Positions 1-10,513 of a stretch of 64,000 nt of DNA are shown here, piece after piece. The notes under the pieces are model-generated. The model searched no databases, was not told the DNA's origin, and saw only the letters and a program-made list of their open reading frames with translations. Numbering within the stretch: the first letter of the stretch is position 1; each line of letters starts with the position of its first letter. A program made the translations under genes and the position numbers. Origin of the DNA: Prorocentrum cordatum (Eukaryota; Sar; Dinophyceae; Prorocentrales; Prorocentraceae); the NCBI GenBank assembly GCA_963575745.1, contig CAUYUJ010017841.1, forward strand, positions 113,165 to 177,164, read 5' to 3'.

Positions 1-3000
1 GCCGGTTATGGAGGTGCTCCGTCTGGCCCAGGTGGCTCTCCCTCGGGAGGTGGCCGCGCAAGAAACCACCGCATCCTGATGTTCTGGATATTTTTCAAGC
101 ATGATTTGTTTTGACTGTTTTGCTGCCGCTGTTGCTGCTATCATGCGCGCATTTTTTCACATCTAACATTCTTGTCAGTTTGCGGTTTTGTTTCATGCAG
201 AGAGTTCCCTGCATGCAGTTACCTCGACGTGTTGGTGCGAGACCGAATAGCGGGCATTCGCAACGTGCCCCTTTTTTCACAAGACGCGCTCGCGCGATGT
301 TCAGGGCAGGTTTCTAGTAGCTGTCTGGTTGCTGCAGTGCTTCAGTATGATTCGCCAGGCGGCGCGCAGCGCTTGTTTTCGCTTGCAAGCTTCGCGTGTT
401 TTGCATTGGTTCGCGGCACTTGCGCAGCGATGTCTCGCGGGGCGTGGTTCGGCTGGTTTTGCGCGACGGCGCGCCCGTTGATGCGGGCAGAACGCGCCTC
501 TGCGCGACGTCGCCACCCGAAACGTTTACAATGTCGCCTGGGAAATTATTTCTTGGCACTCGGTGCCTCTCCCTCCTTCCTTTGCGTTGCGATGCGCCGA
601 TATGTTCGGATGCAGTTTAGTTCTGGTCGCCCAGCATTCGCGCGCCCATTTGTCTGGCGTGTTGTCTCGGTGTACTTATCCTCGTGCTTGCGTGTTTGTT
701 CGCGCCGTTTCCCTAATTGTTTGGCTTTGTATTGTTCGTTTGTTGATATTAGCGCACATCTCAAGTGGGGCGCTCCATTGGGCTGTGGAAGGCGCGCCTC
801 CATGGTTTAAGTAATCGCATCGCGTTTGCGCGCGCGCATGCAACAAAGCATGGCATGCCAAAATTGTCGCAGCTAGTCCTGAGCACCGCGGGTGCACAAC
901 AGCCGGCGTAGTGAGTGTTCCATGGTTGCCCAGGGATTCGTAACGCGAGTCATATACACGCCCATCGTTTTGAAAAGGCCGCAACATGTGACGCGTTCAT
1001 CCTCGTTGTTTCGGTGTATATTGCTTCGTCTTCGTCGCCCCCCCCTCCTCCAGTCCTCCCCCTCTTGTTGCATTCCCACCTCTTCCATTTGATTTCCGAC
1101 GCAAGGGTTGCATGTTTCTTGTGTGTGTCCCATGAGGCGCTGAATGGGTATGCCGAGGATTCGCCGCGTTGACTGCCGTGCTGCCTGGTGGCCGCCCTGC
1201 GGGTGCCCTCCCGCGTTTGGGGGGCGTGCCGAGGTTGCGTGCCTTGCCGCCCGTGCCGCCCCAAGGCCGCCCCGTGGCCGCCTCGCGGCTTCCCCCCTTT
1301 CCTGGGAATCTGCCGACGTTGCGCCATTTTGCCGCCCGCGCCGATCCGCAAGGGGCCCACGGTCGCTTTTTGGTTGCTCCGAGGCCGCCCCGCGCGGTGG
1401 CCCCAGTTGATTGCGCCGCTTAGCTCCCATTGCGCTGACCGCAGGATGAACTACAGCTACGGCGGCGATGGCAGCAGGGTTGCCTTCGAGTCTCGGCAGA
1501 ACAACTGTTTCGCGTTCCCCAATGGGGTCGCTGGTTGAGGGCCGCCGATGGCCACGCCGGGGCGTCGCAACTTTGGGCCCCCATCGCTACAGGAAAACAC
1601 GGTCGACGCAAGGACCCCGCGGGGTCCGTATTAAATCGCCCCCGGGGGGGCCATGGCGGCCCAGGCGCGCGAGACATCCGTGCATGCTCGAAATTTACTA
1701 GGGACTTTCCGGGGTGCCAAGTAAGGGCCTTACTTGGGCCTCCGCCGGGGTACCAACTAAGGGCCTCACTTGGCCGCCTGGCGGCCCCCTGGGGACTTGG
1801 GTTTTGGCTCTGTGGAGTCCTGGGTCCAGGCGGCCCGCGGCGGCCAGAGCAGAAAGCCCAAAGTGGGGCGGCGCGAAGAGCCAACGGGGCGCGCTGTCGG
1901 CGCCTACTCCCTGGTCACAGCGGGCGGCCACGTGGCGGCTACAGGGTGGCGCGCGCGGCAACGTGGCGAATCGGCACGCCCCTCCAAACTTTTTGTGGGT
2001 ACAAGTGGAAACCTTTCAGTTCAAGCACTGTTTGGGGCTTCGTGACAGAACGCGTTGCTTTTGGCTGCGCGAGGCAAGGGAACAGGGCAAGGGGGGGAGA
2101 GGCGAAGGGGAGGTGAGGGAGATGGAAGGAGGACGGGGAACGGGCGGCGGCGGCGGAGGACGCGCGGAGGGACGAGCAGGGAGAGGAGAACGAGGAAGAG
2201 GATTTGTTTGCGCAGGCGGCGAAATAAACATGTGGCCGCCCCGCGGCCCCACCTTGCCACCCTGCCTGGGCGCCGCGCGGACAGTAGTTTGCAGCGATTA
2301 TTTGGCGCGCCTGGGCGCGCCCATCCACGAGGGGCCCCCAGGGGCCCAACGGTGAATAGGAATGGATAGCGCGCGCCGCGCACTGTTGCCAACTCGGCCG
2401 CTTTAGCTCCATGCTGGCCCGTGCCAGCGCAAGTTTTAGGAACAAGTATCAGCGCGCGGGCTTTGCGGGAGGTTGGATTTGGCAGCTGCGGCAGCTATGT
2501 GGTTGAGCGTGTTCACGCTTGCCTATTTTTGTCCTTCCCTTACCTTGAGGGGGGCAGGGTGCGTCCGCCGCGTTTGTCTTGCGCTCGGCTTCCTCCTGCA
2601 ACCCGCGGTCCTCTCCACATGTATGGGGTGCTAGATTCGTCGGCGGCGGGGCCTGCCAACCCGCCTTGTCGAAATTAGCGACGCAATGGGCCAACCAAAT
2701 GTTGGGCAGATGGCGCCGCAGCCGCTGCGCCCCCCCCCCCCCCCCCCCCCCCCCCACCCATGGGCAAACAATCTTGCCGCCTTCGCGTTGCAAGCCGACG
2801 CGCGCCTGCCCCGCCACAACATGAACGCGCGGCGCTTGCTGAATCCGCAGCACCACATGCTCGCTGCGAGCGCCGACGCAGCGATGCGTGGCGCGTCCCC
2901 CATATTGACATCGGGGGTGGGCGGCCGTTTTTTCCGTTGATTTCTCGGTGCGCCACGGCAGCATATTAGCAACGCCAACGGGGGACCTTGGCGCATTCAC

Positions 3001-3384
3001 CCTTGGCGTTGTTTCTTAACGCGTGAGATCGTCGGCCTTGCACGCCTTGCGTGCTTGTGCCATCTTCGGCATCGATGTCGGCGTTGCTTGTCGGCTGGCG
3101 CGCACATCCAAGATGGCGCCGGCCCCGTGGAATGTCTGTGGTGCCGCGTCCGCGCTTGTTTTGAAGAACTGGGCGCGCGTGAGCGCTGTTGTTGCGCGCA
3201 ACGCAGAGCGAGTCACGATCGCTCGTGCGAGACGCTGGTCCATGCATGTGGATTTTGGCCCGTCTTGGAAATGTTTGTGAACTTGCGGATGCGGTGGGTT
3301 CCATCGTGGTCAGGGGGCGCTCCACCTTCTGGCAACCCCTCTGGGGGAGACGGTGGAGGTGGACCCCCGGGCGCGGGGTCGACG
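1..3384. other. Gene-poor G+C-rich stretch, no supported gene
   Basis: Open frames here overlap on both strands and show no recognisable domain. The longest, plus strand 172-810, is Cys/Arg/Ser-rich and reads like open G+C-rich sequence. Low-complexity patches include a purine-rich tract at about 2085-2215 and a long poly-C run near 2731-2756. I see nothing else functional. Confidence 0.6.
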
Positions 3385-4350
3385 ATGGCAAGTGGCGAAC
3401 GGGGCAACCCGCCCTACTTTGGGCGGGGCCCCTGGAACGTCCTTGACTATCTTTGGCTCCAGGGAGGATATGCTCCGAACCCCAGGCCGCCGACGAATGA
3501 CTGGGAATCTAAGGTGAATGAGATACTTCGGCTTCATGTTGGTATTACAGACCCCCAGTTGAAAAACTGGGCACTAAAGTTGTCGTTCCTTCAGAAGTGT
3601 CAGGCCATGGCACAGATTGCCCGGCAGAACGGACACTCATGGATTCCATTTGTTGGTGGGGGCGTTGCGGCCATGATGGCCACGGGCAAACCCGTTGCGG
3701 ACTTGTTCCACCCTTTGTGCTTGATGGATCATGGGATATATAAGTTTTGGTTCTATTTCGCCCACATTGTCTCTGATTCCACGATCTCGTTTCGGGATGC
3801 GTCCAAGAAAACCAAGCCCAGCCTTCTTCCTGAATACCATTTGCGGGAGCACGTGCACGGCATTTCACAGAAGATCATGAGTGGATGCATGGCCCCGGAC
3901 CTTCGGGAAGAGGCTAAGAGACTTAAATGGGACGAGCATGAGTAGTACCAGAAAGGGATCCACGCGCCAATGCGTTTCATCTTCTGGAACTTCAGCGATA
4001 TTGTTGATGGAACCGGCGAACTGAATGGAGTCGGCACAGGAATAAAGCGGCAAGAAAATCCAACTGCGCTCGCTGGAAGCCTCCGAATATTAGTAGAGGC
4101 GGCGGAGCAGCTGGTGGATGACGCGATCGCCCGCGCAAAGGACGGAGCGATAGAGATAATGTACGTTGGTGGGGGCCACAAATGCTGGCGGTCGGATGGG
4201 TCCGGCGTTGGCCAGATGTGGGATGATGTTGCCACTCTCGTCAGGGCTCGAATGAACCGTCAGAGTGAAAGCTTCAAAGCCATGGGGATTTTTCCGCGAA
4301 TAATGATTCTAGGCGGTGCGAGCCCTTGCCGCGAACTGCGGCACCGCCCG
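3385..4350 (+). pseudogene. Opening segment of a long broken coding block; unknown N-terminal region plus possible SGNH-like part
   Basis: An ATG at 3385 opens a frame of natural amino-acid composition (GRGPWNVLDYLWLQGGY near the start) that runs to a TAG at 3943-3945. The same frame continues directly after the TAG (YQKGIHAPMRFIFWNF) to about 4350, where it shifts by one base. I therefore read one interrupted coding segment, not two genes. The second half has strand-like segments ending in glycines (EIMYVGGGHKCW, RIMILGGASPC). This faintly resembles SGNH/GDSL-type modules I associate with dinoflagellate repeat-encoded proteins. That resemblance is weak, and the first ~185 residues are unrecognised. 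No promoter or splice site decides the start, and coding may begin further upstream. Confidence 0.5.
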
Positions 4351-5153
4351 GGGGGCTTCACCACTTTTCTTCCGAGCATGGCGATTGCAAAATGGAGAAG
4401 GACGGACGAATGGTGGATGCGAACGCGGGCCAGTTGTGCGCTGAGCACATGTTTAAGGCCGCTAAACTCGCCGCATTGTTCTTTTGCCAACCCTCCGGCG
4501 GCCCATCCGTTCAGGGGGGTGGCATAACAAAGACGAAAAGAGCCGATGGGTATACATCGCAAGAGGCTACCATAGATGAGCTAGTCATGCACTGGCAAGA
4601 CTGGAGCCCCACTGAAGGCAATGTGCCCAAGTCCGCGCTCAATACCCGCCCGTTCAAAGTAGCCTTGGACCCCATGATGTTCCCAGTCGCCCAAGACGGA
4701 TCTGTGGGCGGGGCGATCCATTCTTATTATTCTGGTGCATTCATTGACTTCTTGAAGCGAGGGAATGCATGCGCATTTTTCCCGTGGGGAGACGATCCTT
4801 ATTCTTTGCCGCGTGGTCGTCTCTTTTGCCCCGGAATGCCCCCGAGGGGGGGGCGCCTTCGATTGCCAACTGAAGGTGTGCAGAATGATGAACACATGCG
4901 CACGGCAGTTGGTGAATTGAAGAAGGCAGCACCTGCTACGGCACCGGGCGGCCTAGCCGCTTCGGGTGATGGTGCTGCACCGAGCGGCCTAGCCGTCTCG
5001 GGTAGTGGTACTGCCCCGAGCGGCCCAGCCGCCTCGGATGACGTCGCTGCACCGAGCCGCCCAGCAGCCTCGGGTTACGTTGCTGTCACGCGGGCGGCCC
5101 AGCCGCCCCGCGGACCTGTTCTGGCCCCTGCGCAGGGTGTGCAGGATGTTTAG
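4341..5153 (+). pseudogene. Second segment of the broken block, ending in a 12-residue Ala/Pro/Ser/Gly repeat
   Basis: After a one-base frameshift the coding sense continues in a new frame (HHFSSEHGDCKMEKDGRMVD onwards) to a TAG at 5151-5153. The start of this segment completes the possible SGNH-like module of the previous entry. The middle (about 4590-4910) is aromatic-rich and unrecognised. From about 4939 to 5083 lie four tandem 36-bp units encoding variants of APSGLAASGDGA, a flexible linker-like repeat. After the TAG the same frame carries on (TPGEAAEDALRIKCPVGK), so the stop looks like a lesion inside a longer protein. Confidence 0.5.
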
Positions 5154-6120
5154 ACACCTGGTGAAGCAGCGGAGGACGCTCTCCGCATCAAATGCCCTGT
5201 TGGTAAGGCAACCACGCCCAGCCAAAAGTATAAGCTTCCAAGGCGCTTGGGAGTAGGCGGCGATCCTGATCGCACTGAAGATTGGGAACCGGATTGGCCC
5301 TTCCATCTGACATACCAGAAACTTAAGAAGTTGCCCGACAGAAGCGCGCCTGGCGAGGAACTAGTCCTTCACGATTTCCTCCGACCATTCACTGTGGCGG
5401 CCGGTGAGTTCTATAGACGCATGATGCGTACGAATGAATACCCGGGGGAAGAAGGCCGCGTTGCACGCGTGGCGCAAGGGGAGAGCCCGGCCCGCAGCAA
5501 GCAATTCAGTATGATTCAAAGATCTGCTAATGGAGAGGCGTGGTTGGGCTTTCAGATGCTGCAGAAGTCCACGCAGACCCCAGTTTTGGAACCTAGTTAT
5601 GTGGTTCCTAATGGGGCACGTTTCTTTGTGATTAAGGCCGACCGATCGTGCGCGGACCCAACGGCTACTGTTGCTGATCGCCTGAATTGGGCGAAGTTGT
5701 CAATGAAGGCCCACAGAGCGGGCCTTAATCATTGCGTTCAACTTACTTTGCCTGTCTATGTAACAGACGAAAAGCTTGCGGAGGCCCAAGACCAGTCCAC
5801 AAGCTGGACCAGACGGTCCCATGGGACGTCTGTGACAGCCCTTCATTCGATTTTGGAGGGCCATCAGCTGCTTACATCCGACCCCCGATACGGAGGGAGT
5901 ATCAAGTCGAACAAGATTGGTGTGCACCATACACCAACAATCCCCGAACTCATCTGACAGATTCCGTCGCAGAGGAGACCTTTGGAGACGGCATCTGGGC
6001 AATTGCGGAGATTGTTTTCTTCTCAGAGCCCGCAATCATCAGGGGAAAACCAGATCAGTTCGTTAGCGAACCATCGGAGATGGTTTTTGTATGAGCTTCG
6101 CCTCTACCATTGGACTCCTG
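5154..6120 (+). pseudogene. ADP-ribosyltransferase-like segment (HGTS motif), frameshifted
   Basis: The frame open since 4341 runs on to 5957. It contains HGTS at 5820-5831, followed by VTALHSILEG. This is the pattern of the nicotinamide-pocket histidine strand and following helix in PARP/Tpt1-type ART folds. A VHHTPTI stretch follows at about 5920. Coding sense then moves by one base into the frame holding TFGDGIWAIAEIVF (5978-6019) and SEPSEMVFVYELRLYH (to about 6105, with another one-base shift near 6085). An HGT motif followed by a conserved FGDG(I/V) step and a Q/V-E-rich strand matches ART-like modules I know from dinoflagellate repeat proteins. No substrate can be named. The domain is broken, so activity from this locus is unlikely. 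Confidence 0.5.
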
Positions 6121-6205
6121 CGGCGCTTCATGTCACGCTGGCTTATGCCTTCCTGCAACAGGTCGCCAGACAGAATGAATGGCCCCTGGAGCAAGGGGGG
6201 CTGCC

Positions 6206-6655
6206 ACGGACCAAGTCCGGGAGGCACAGAGGCAGAGGGTCCCAAATTTGGAGCCCATTGCTTGGCAGACGGATCGAAGCCCTTATTTTGAGAGCAATAA
6301 CTTCGATGATATTTGGCCATGGTTCCAGAAGAAGGGAGTCAGGCTCACTGGAATCAACCCGTTGCACAAAGACGAGGCCCCGGATGAATCCAAGGCGCTT
6401 GTCCAGGACAACAAGGGCGAGGAAGACGAAGCCAAGTCGTCGACGGGTGCACGGCAGCAGGTGCTAGCGGCAAAGCCGCCCGGCGCATCTTTTTCGCTTG
6501 GCACCGAAGACTTCCCGCAATTGGGGCAGCCCACATCTCATGTTGGGAGGGCGCCTAAGCCTCCGCCTGGCGAAGCCGCGGCGGAGGCGCGGCCTCCACT
6601 TCCCAAAGCCGACGCACTTGCGAAAATGCCTACGCCCCCCCCCCCCCCCTTCCGA
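6206..6655 (+). pseudogene. Acidic to Pro-rich linker segment of the broken block
   Basis: This frame reads QRQRVPNLEPIAWQTD, a tryptophan-rich patch (DDIWPWFQKKG) and an acidic stretch. A Pro/Ala-rich tail follows, with SLGTEDFPQLG near 6500. It ends in a run of about 15 C at roughly 6641-6655 that encodes polyproline. Beyond the C run, sensible coding continues in the next frame, so slippage in the homopolymer, biological or in assembly, is the simplest cause of the break. The composition suggests a disordered linker between the ART-like and Tpt1-like segments. Confidence 0.45.
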
Positions 6656-7575
6656 GGGAGGGGGCGCCACCTGTTGAATCGGCCGGCGAGGTGCCGCGTA
6701 AACCTCCGCCACCCAAACCTGGCTTATATGCGATGGCTCCGCCACCGGCCGCGAAGCCGAACGCCATGCCGATGAGGGGCTCGTCTTCACCAGAGCAGAG
6801 GGAACTCGTGCCGAAGAAGCCTCCGCCTCCGCCACATCAGAGTCCTGAGACACGTGCGCCGGAGCCTCCTCCAGCCAAGATGGCGCGTCACGATACTGGA
6901 GCTGACGATCTATCTGCGTTCAAAGTCGGGCAGCCACCGGCCAAGCCGGGGCGTTCGGAGACAGTGGAGGGCCCGCCTAAGCCTTGGGCACCGAGTCTTC
7001 GCGATCCCGACCCTCTTATCAGGCTTAAAAGGTGGACTGTTGATCGTTCGTCGCAAGCTGATCAAAGTCTGCAGAAAACTGAGGCCACGCCCAAGGCAGC
7101 GCCACAGTGGGTCCGAGATCTGGGATCTCCCCAGCCCGCCCAAGGCGGCGCTGGGATGGGCCAGACTGCATGGGCGGAGAGCTCAGTCGCAAAGGCAGCG
7201 GCCGTTGAGACAGAAGCCAAGACTGCCGAGGATGTGAGCTCTGAGCGCCACGGAGGCAATGAGAGGCCAGAGATTCCTGCGGCATCGATTCCGGAGGAGA
7301 CGGATGGAGCTTCTTCGTCAGAGGAGCCACCTCAGCCGCGGGGGGGCGGCGCTGCAACCCGCATTCTCATAATTCTCAGAGAAATCTACAAGTCGCACTT
7401 CACAGGCAAGCAGGCGCGCAGAGCACTGAGGAACGAGAGAGATTTCTTTTACCAGCGGCGTTGTAATGTTGCTGACCGCCCTGATGATTTGTCATACATT
7501 GCAGATTTTACTGGCGCAGCAAAGAGGGTCTACGAGAAGGCTAAAAGGAGGAAGATCCACGAGCCGGGAAAGTAG
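6656..7575 (+). pseudogene. Pro-rich linker with basic C-terminal helix region
   Basis: From the poly-C tract the frame reads APPVESAGEVPRKPPPPKPG. About 200 residues of Pro, Lys, Ala and Glu follow. A compact basic tail (TRILIILREIYKSHF then GKQARRALRNERDFFYQRR) ends at a TAG at 7573-7575. The same frame continues past it with SEAWAKFANAIVTHIRSIF, which also looks like true coding sequence, so the TAG is another likely internal lesion. No known domain is visible. The charged linker and basic helix could bind nucleic acid, but that is inference only. Confidence 0.45.
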
Positions 7576-7583
7576 TCGGAAGC

Positions 7584-9332
7584 ATGGGCGAAGTTTGCAA
7601 ACGCTATTGTTACACACATTCGTTCAATCTTCCTGTGATCGCTGCCAAGAGCGAACGTTCAAAGCCTCGCTCTGAGGGCGAATCCGTTGCGAGTGGAAGC
7701 GAGCTTCCTCCTCCCCCTGCTCCACCGCCCGGCCCAGCCGCGACGGCGAGCCTACCTGCGCCCCCGCCTGGCCCAGCCAGAGCGGAGGCCGAACCGGCGA
7801 AGGAGGACAAAATGATGGTAGACTCGGGCGCTGATGATACATCACGCGCTGCGCCCAAAGAGGTGGCCGAGTCTTCTCCTACCAGACCGGAATCCCCCGA
7901 CGGGGAGGGCGCGCCCGCCGCTAAGGCGCCGCCGCAAGTTGCCGCTCCAAGCGGACATCGCGCGGCGGAGCCCCCCTCCGTGGATAGAACCCCGGGTGTC
8001 CCAGACGCGCCGGGTTCCCTTGAGGCCAATCCAGATCTTACCCAATTTAATGGCTTCCCGTATGAAGCAGACCCTGAGTTCATCCCCACTCAGGAAGAGC
8101 ATTACCGATCTGGCCCAGCCTCTGCCAATTTCTTCAGCAGGGAGAGGCTGCCACCTGCCCCTGATAAGCGGCAGCGGGAACCGACGGATGATCCGCCCCA
8201 AGAGGATGGCCAGGATATTAATGTCGGGCACGCCGACAAATTCAAAAGCAAAGAGCTTTTCATTTCGCCGGATGAACGCATGCGAGTTATTCGGCGCACG
8301 CCCCCTGATATAAGGCAGAGGGTAAGAGAGGCCCACATGACTGGGCCTGTCCCCCCGCGGGCGGAGGCCCTGCGCAATGAGTCGAACAGCGCGCTCAGAT
8401 ATATTGCAGAATTTGTTGGAAATCCCATATTTGTGTTATCGAGCGAACTTTGCATAGAAGATGGCACTTTCGATTTGGCGCGTGAATTTCTCCGTGCCGA
8501 GTTTTACTCCGACGATATTCCTGGCGGATTTAATTATCAGTCCTTTAAGTTTCTGAAATCATTGGCTGTTGGGGTCGATGATAGCAATAATCCGGCTGCC
8601 CCAGGCAGTTCGGATTTTCGGAGACCCCAAAGCTACCGAGTAGAAGAGTTCGCTAAGCACGCTGGTGACTGTGCGATGTATCTGGCGAGGCATTGTTCTG
8701 ATTACGTGAGGTCCTCGGGAGGCTGGGTCTACTTTGGAGACCTGGTTGAGAAGATGACCGCGGACGGATTTGAATATCAGACATATGCACTTGCTGCACA
8801 CGGCATAGCCGCGCTGCAGCAGGGAACTGCGGAGGTCCTCGGTGTGCTTCCTGAGGACAGTGCTAGCATCAGCAACACGACCGTTTGCGGAATGTGGTGC
8901 AACTACACAGAATGGCCCTCTCAGAAGGCGGAGAGGGCTACCTCTCCCATTCCTGTTTTCTATCGAGCGTGCCAGGGACATTTTATTTTTGTTGCTCCAA
9001 TTGAGAGAATGTACGTGCCCTATGACCCTGGCCTAGCCAGCCGTCATGGGCCCCTCCTCCATATCACCGATATGGGGACACTGTTGGAATCCATGGTCGG
9101 AACAGTGCAATTCCCAGAAAGAGACTCGGCTCTCTGGTGTCTCGCGAGGTGCCGAGGTTCACTGATATTGACAAAGCCGTCACCCTGGTCAAATGAAGCG
9201 ACTGGTACGATCAAGGGGAGAAGAGAATGTCCTGGTCCATTGTTTTCAATCAAGAGTGGACATCGTACGATGCAAATTTTGATGACGACTCCATGCTTGG
9301 TTGGATTCATATTGACAAGACTTTGTCATTAA
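7584..9332 (+). CDS. Long ORF with Tpt1/KptA-like RNA 2'-phosphotransferase segment
   Basis: This is the longest uninterrupted frame of the block (582 codons). Residues 1-150 are Pro/Ala/Glu-rich linker. About residues 210-310 are structured but unrecognised. From 8641 the sequence follows the Tpt1/KptA pattern: AMYLARHCSDY, then GGWVYFGDLVEKM (compare LLRH and DGWV...LL of the family N-lobe). FYRACQGHFIFV follows at 8959-8994 (family RANQGHS). The expected HGT is degenerate, LLHITD at about 9055. Family members remove the splice-junction 2'-phosphate of tRNA using NAD+. The first Arg-His and the R-A-x-Q-G-H elements are kept, but the HGT step is altered and the C-lobe is not clear before the stop. 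I infer a diverged or dying Tpt1-like domain. True coding may enter from the previous frame near 7615. Confidence 0.55.
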   Translation: MGEVCKRYCYTHSFNLPVIAAKSERSKPRSEGESVASGSELPPPPAPPPGPAATASLPAPPPGPARAEAEPAKEDKMMVDSGADDTSRAAPKEVAESSPTRPESPDGEGAPAAKAPPQVAAPSGHRAAEPPSVDRTPGVPDAPGSLEANPDLTQFNGFPYEADPEFIPTQEEHYRSGPASANFFSRERLPPAPDKRQREPTDDPPQEDGQDINVGHADKFKSKELFISPDERMRVIRRTPPDIRQRVREAHMTGPVPPRAEALRNESNSALRYIAEFVGNPIFVLSSELCIEDGTFDLAREFLRAEFYSDDIPGGFNYQSFKFLKSLAVGVDDSNNPAAPGSSDFRRPQSYRVEEFAKHAGDCAMYLARHCSDYVRSSGGWVYFGDLVEKMTADGFEYQTYALAAHGIAALQQGTAEVLGVLPEDSASISNTTVCGMWCNYTEWPSQKAERATSPIPVFYRACQGHFIFVAPIERMYVPYDPGLASRHGPLLHITDMGTLLESMVGTVQFPERDSALWCLARCRGSLILTKPSPWSNEATGTIKGRRECPGPLFSIKSGHRTMQILMTTPCLVGFILTRLCH

Positions 9333-9375
9333 TCCAAGATCATGCGCCTACATTGCCTCCCCGGCAGCAGCATGT

Positions 9376-9717
9376 GCACGGACTGTTCCCTGGGAGGATG
9401 GCGGTCGGTTCCTTTGCGCTAACTGGCACTGGGTGCGAACTGGCTTTGGACATTGCCCCTTCTGCCACAACCCGATCAAGTACACATGCAAGGTCGCCCG
9501 CAACTATTTGCTTCAGACGTACCGACATCAGGTCATTGAGCATTCGCTCTCAAGAAATAGCGTTTTGTTGCATGTTGTTAATTCCGGTCGGCCCCCCGAC
9601 GAGCGTGATCAATATGTCGGAGCGCGAGTGAACAGACAACGGAGAGCTTCGGCAGATGTAATTCATATTCAACATCAGCAACAATCTTCATCAGGAGCGC
9701 AAGTGGACAACGAATAA
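9376..9717 (+). pseudogene. Zinc-ribbon-like segment following the Tpt1-like ORF
   Basis: Coding sense continues in a third frame: WEDGGRFLCANWHWVR, then HCPFCHNPIKYTCKVAR. A Cys, a CPFC knuckle and a nearby His/Cys form a plausible zinc ribbon. The tail (VNSGRPPDERDQYVGARV) is charged and ends in TAA at 9715-9717. Sense then shifts by one base into the next segment near 9705. In context this is the C-terminal part of the same broken protein. The metal site is inferred from residue spacing only. Confidence 0.4.
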
Positions 9718-10480
9718 TCAGTATAGGCGCTTGGCTGCTTCAGGTCAAACCTTTGGAAACAGCCGCGCAGCCAGCGTTCCTGCCTGGATCCCTGACCGCG
9801 CCGCGGCCCAGCCGCCGGCGCGTCATGGTCCTTTCTTTCAGTACCTCGAGCCTCTGAATGGGCGACTGATTAAATGGCTAGCACACTTGGCTCAAAGAGA
9901 GCAGACTCAAGCCCCAACGATTGCAGAGTGGTGGCCTTTATTTGGGGCAACGGAAATTGACCAGCATGCGCGCCCCATGTCTTGTCCTGCTCTGGCTGCT
10001 TTTGAATGGCCAGATGATCCTAACACGCGCTTTGAAACAAATGAAGGCTGGTTCGCATGGAAGCTTAACGTGGCCAGGTCGAACATCTTCGTGCCGACGC
10101 TTCGGACATTGCGTGCCGCAAGAGATGAGACAGCACCCTGGCTGCCCGTTGACCAGGGCGACGCCATGGACGTCACGGGGCCCAGCCTACGTGGACGTCC
10201 ACCGGATGCTCGGGCAAATAGTTTTGTCGCACGCCCTCGTCGTGCTTCCCAGCCCGCGAGCAGGCGCATTCAAATGTGTTCCGAGCATCCTCTCGTTTCA
10301 GTGTGCACTCATACCAAACCTGCCGCCGGTCCAACTGCGACGGCAGGTGAGGAGACCCCGCGCATGGCACTTGATTTCACCGCAGTCTGCGGGTCCCAGA
10401 CCGAGCAGATAATTAGCGGGGGAATCAATCTTGACCAGCCCAATGGGTATGTTTACTCCCATCGCGACGACAAGTCGTAG
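9704..10480 (+). pseudogene. Unrecognised segment of the broken block
   Basis: The frame reads TNNQYRRLAASGQTFGNSRA and runs for about 255 codons to a TAG at 10478-10480. It includes a compact part with tryptophans (LNGRLIKWLAHLAQRE, IAEWWPLFGATE, EGWFAWKLNVARSN) and then a basic, Pro-rich tail. The same frame, after the TAG and a TAA at 10511-10513, joins the next ORF, so these were probably continuous. No domain is recognised. Confidence 0.4.
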
Positions 10481-10513
10481 AACATCACATCGACCGAGGA
10501 CGGAGCCAAATAA

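Noticed and set aside
172-810. 212-codon plus-strand frame near the window start
   Set aside because: Cys/Arg/Ser-rich, overlapped by other frames on both strands, no domain and no start context; typical of open G+C-rich DNA.
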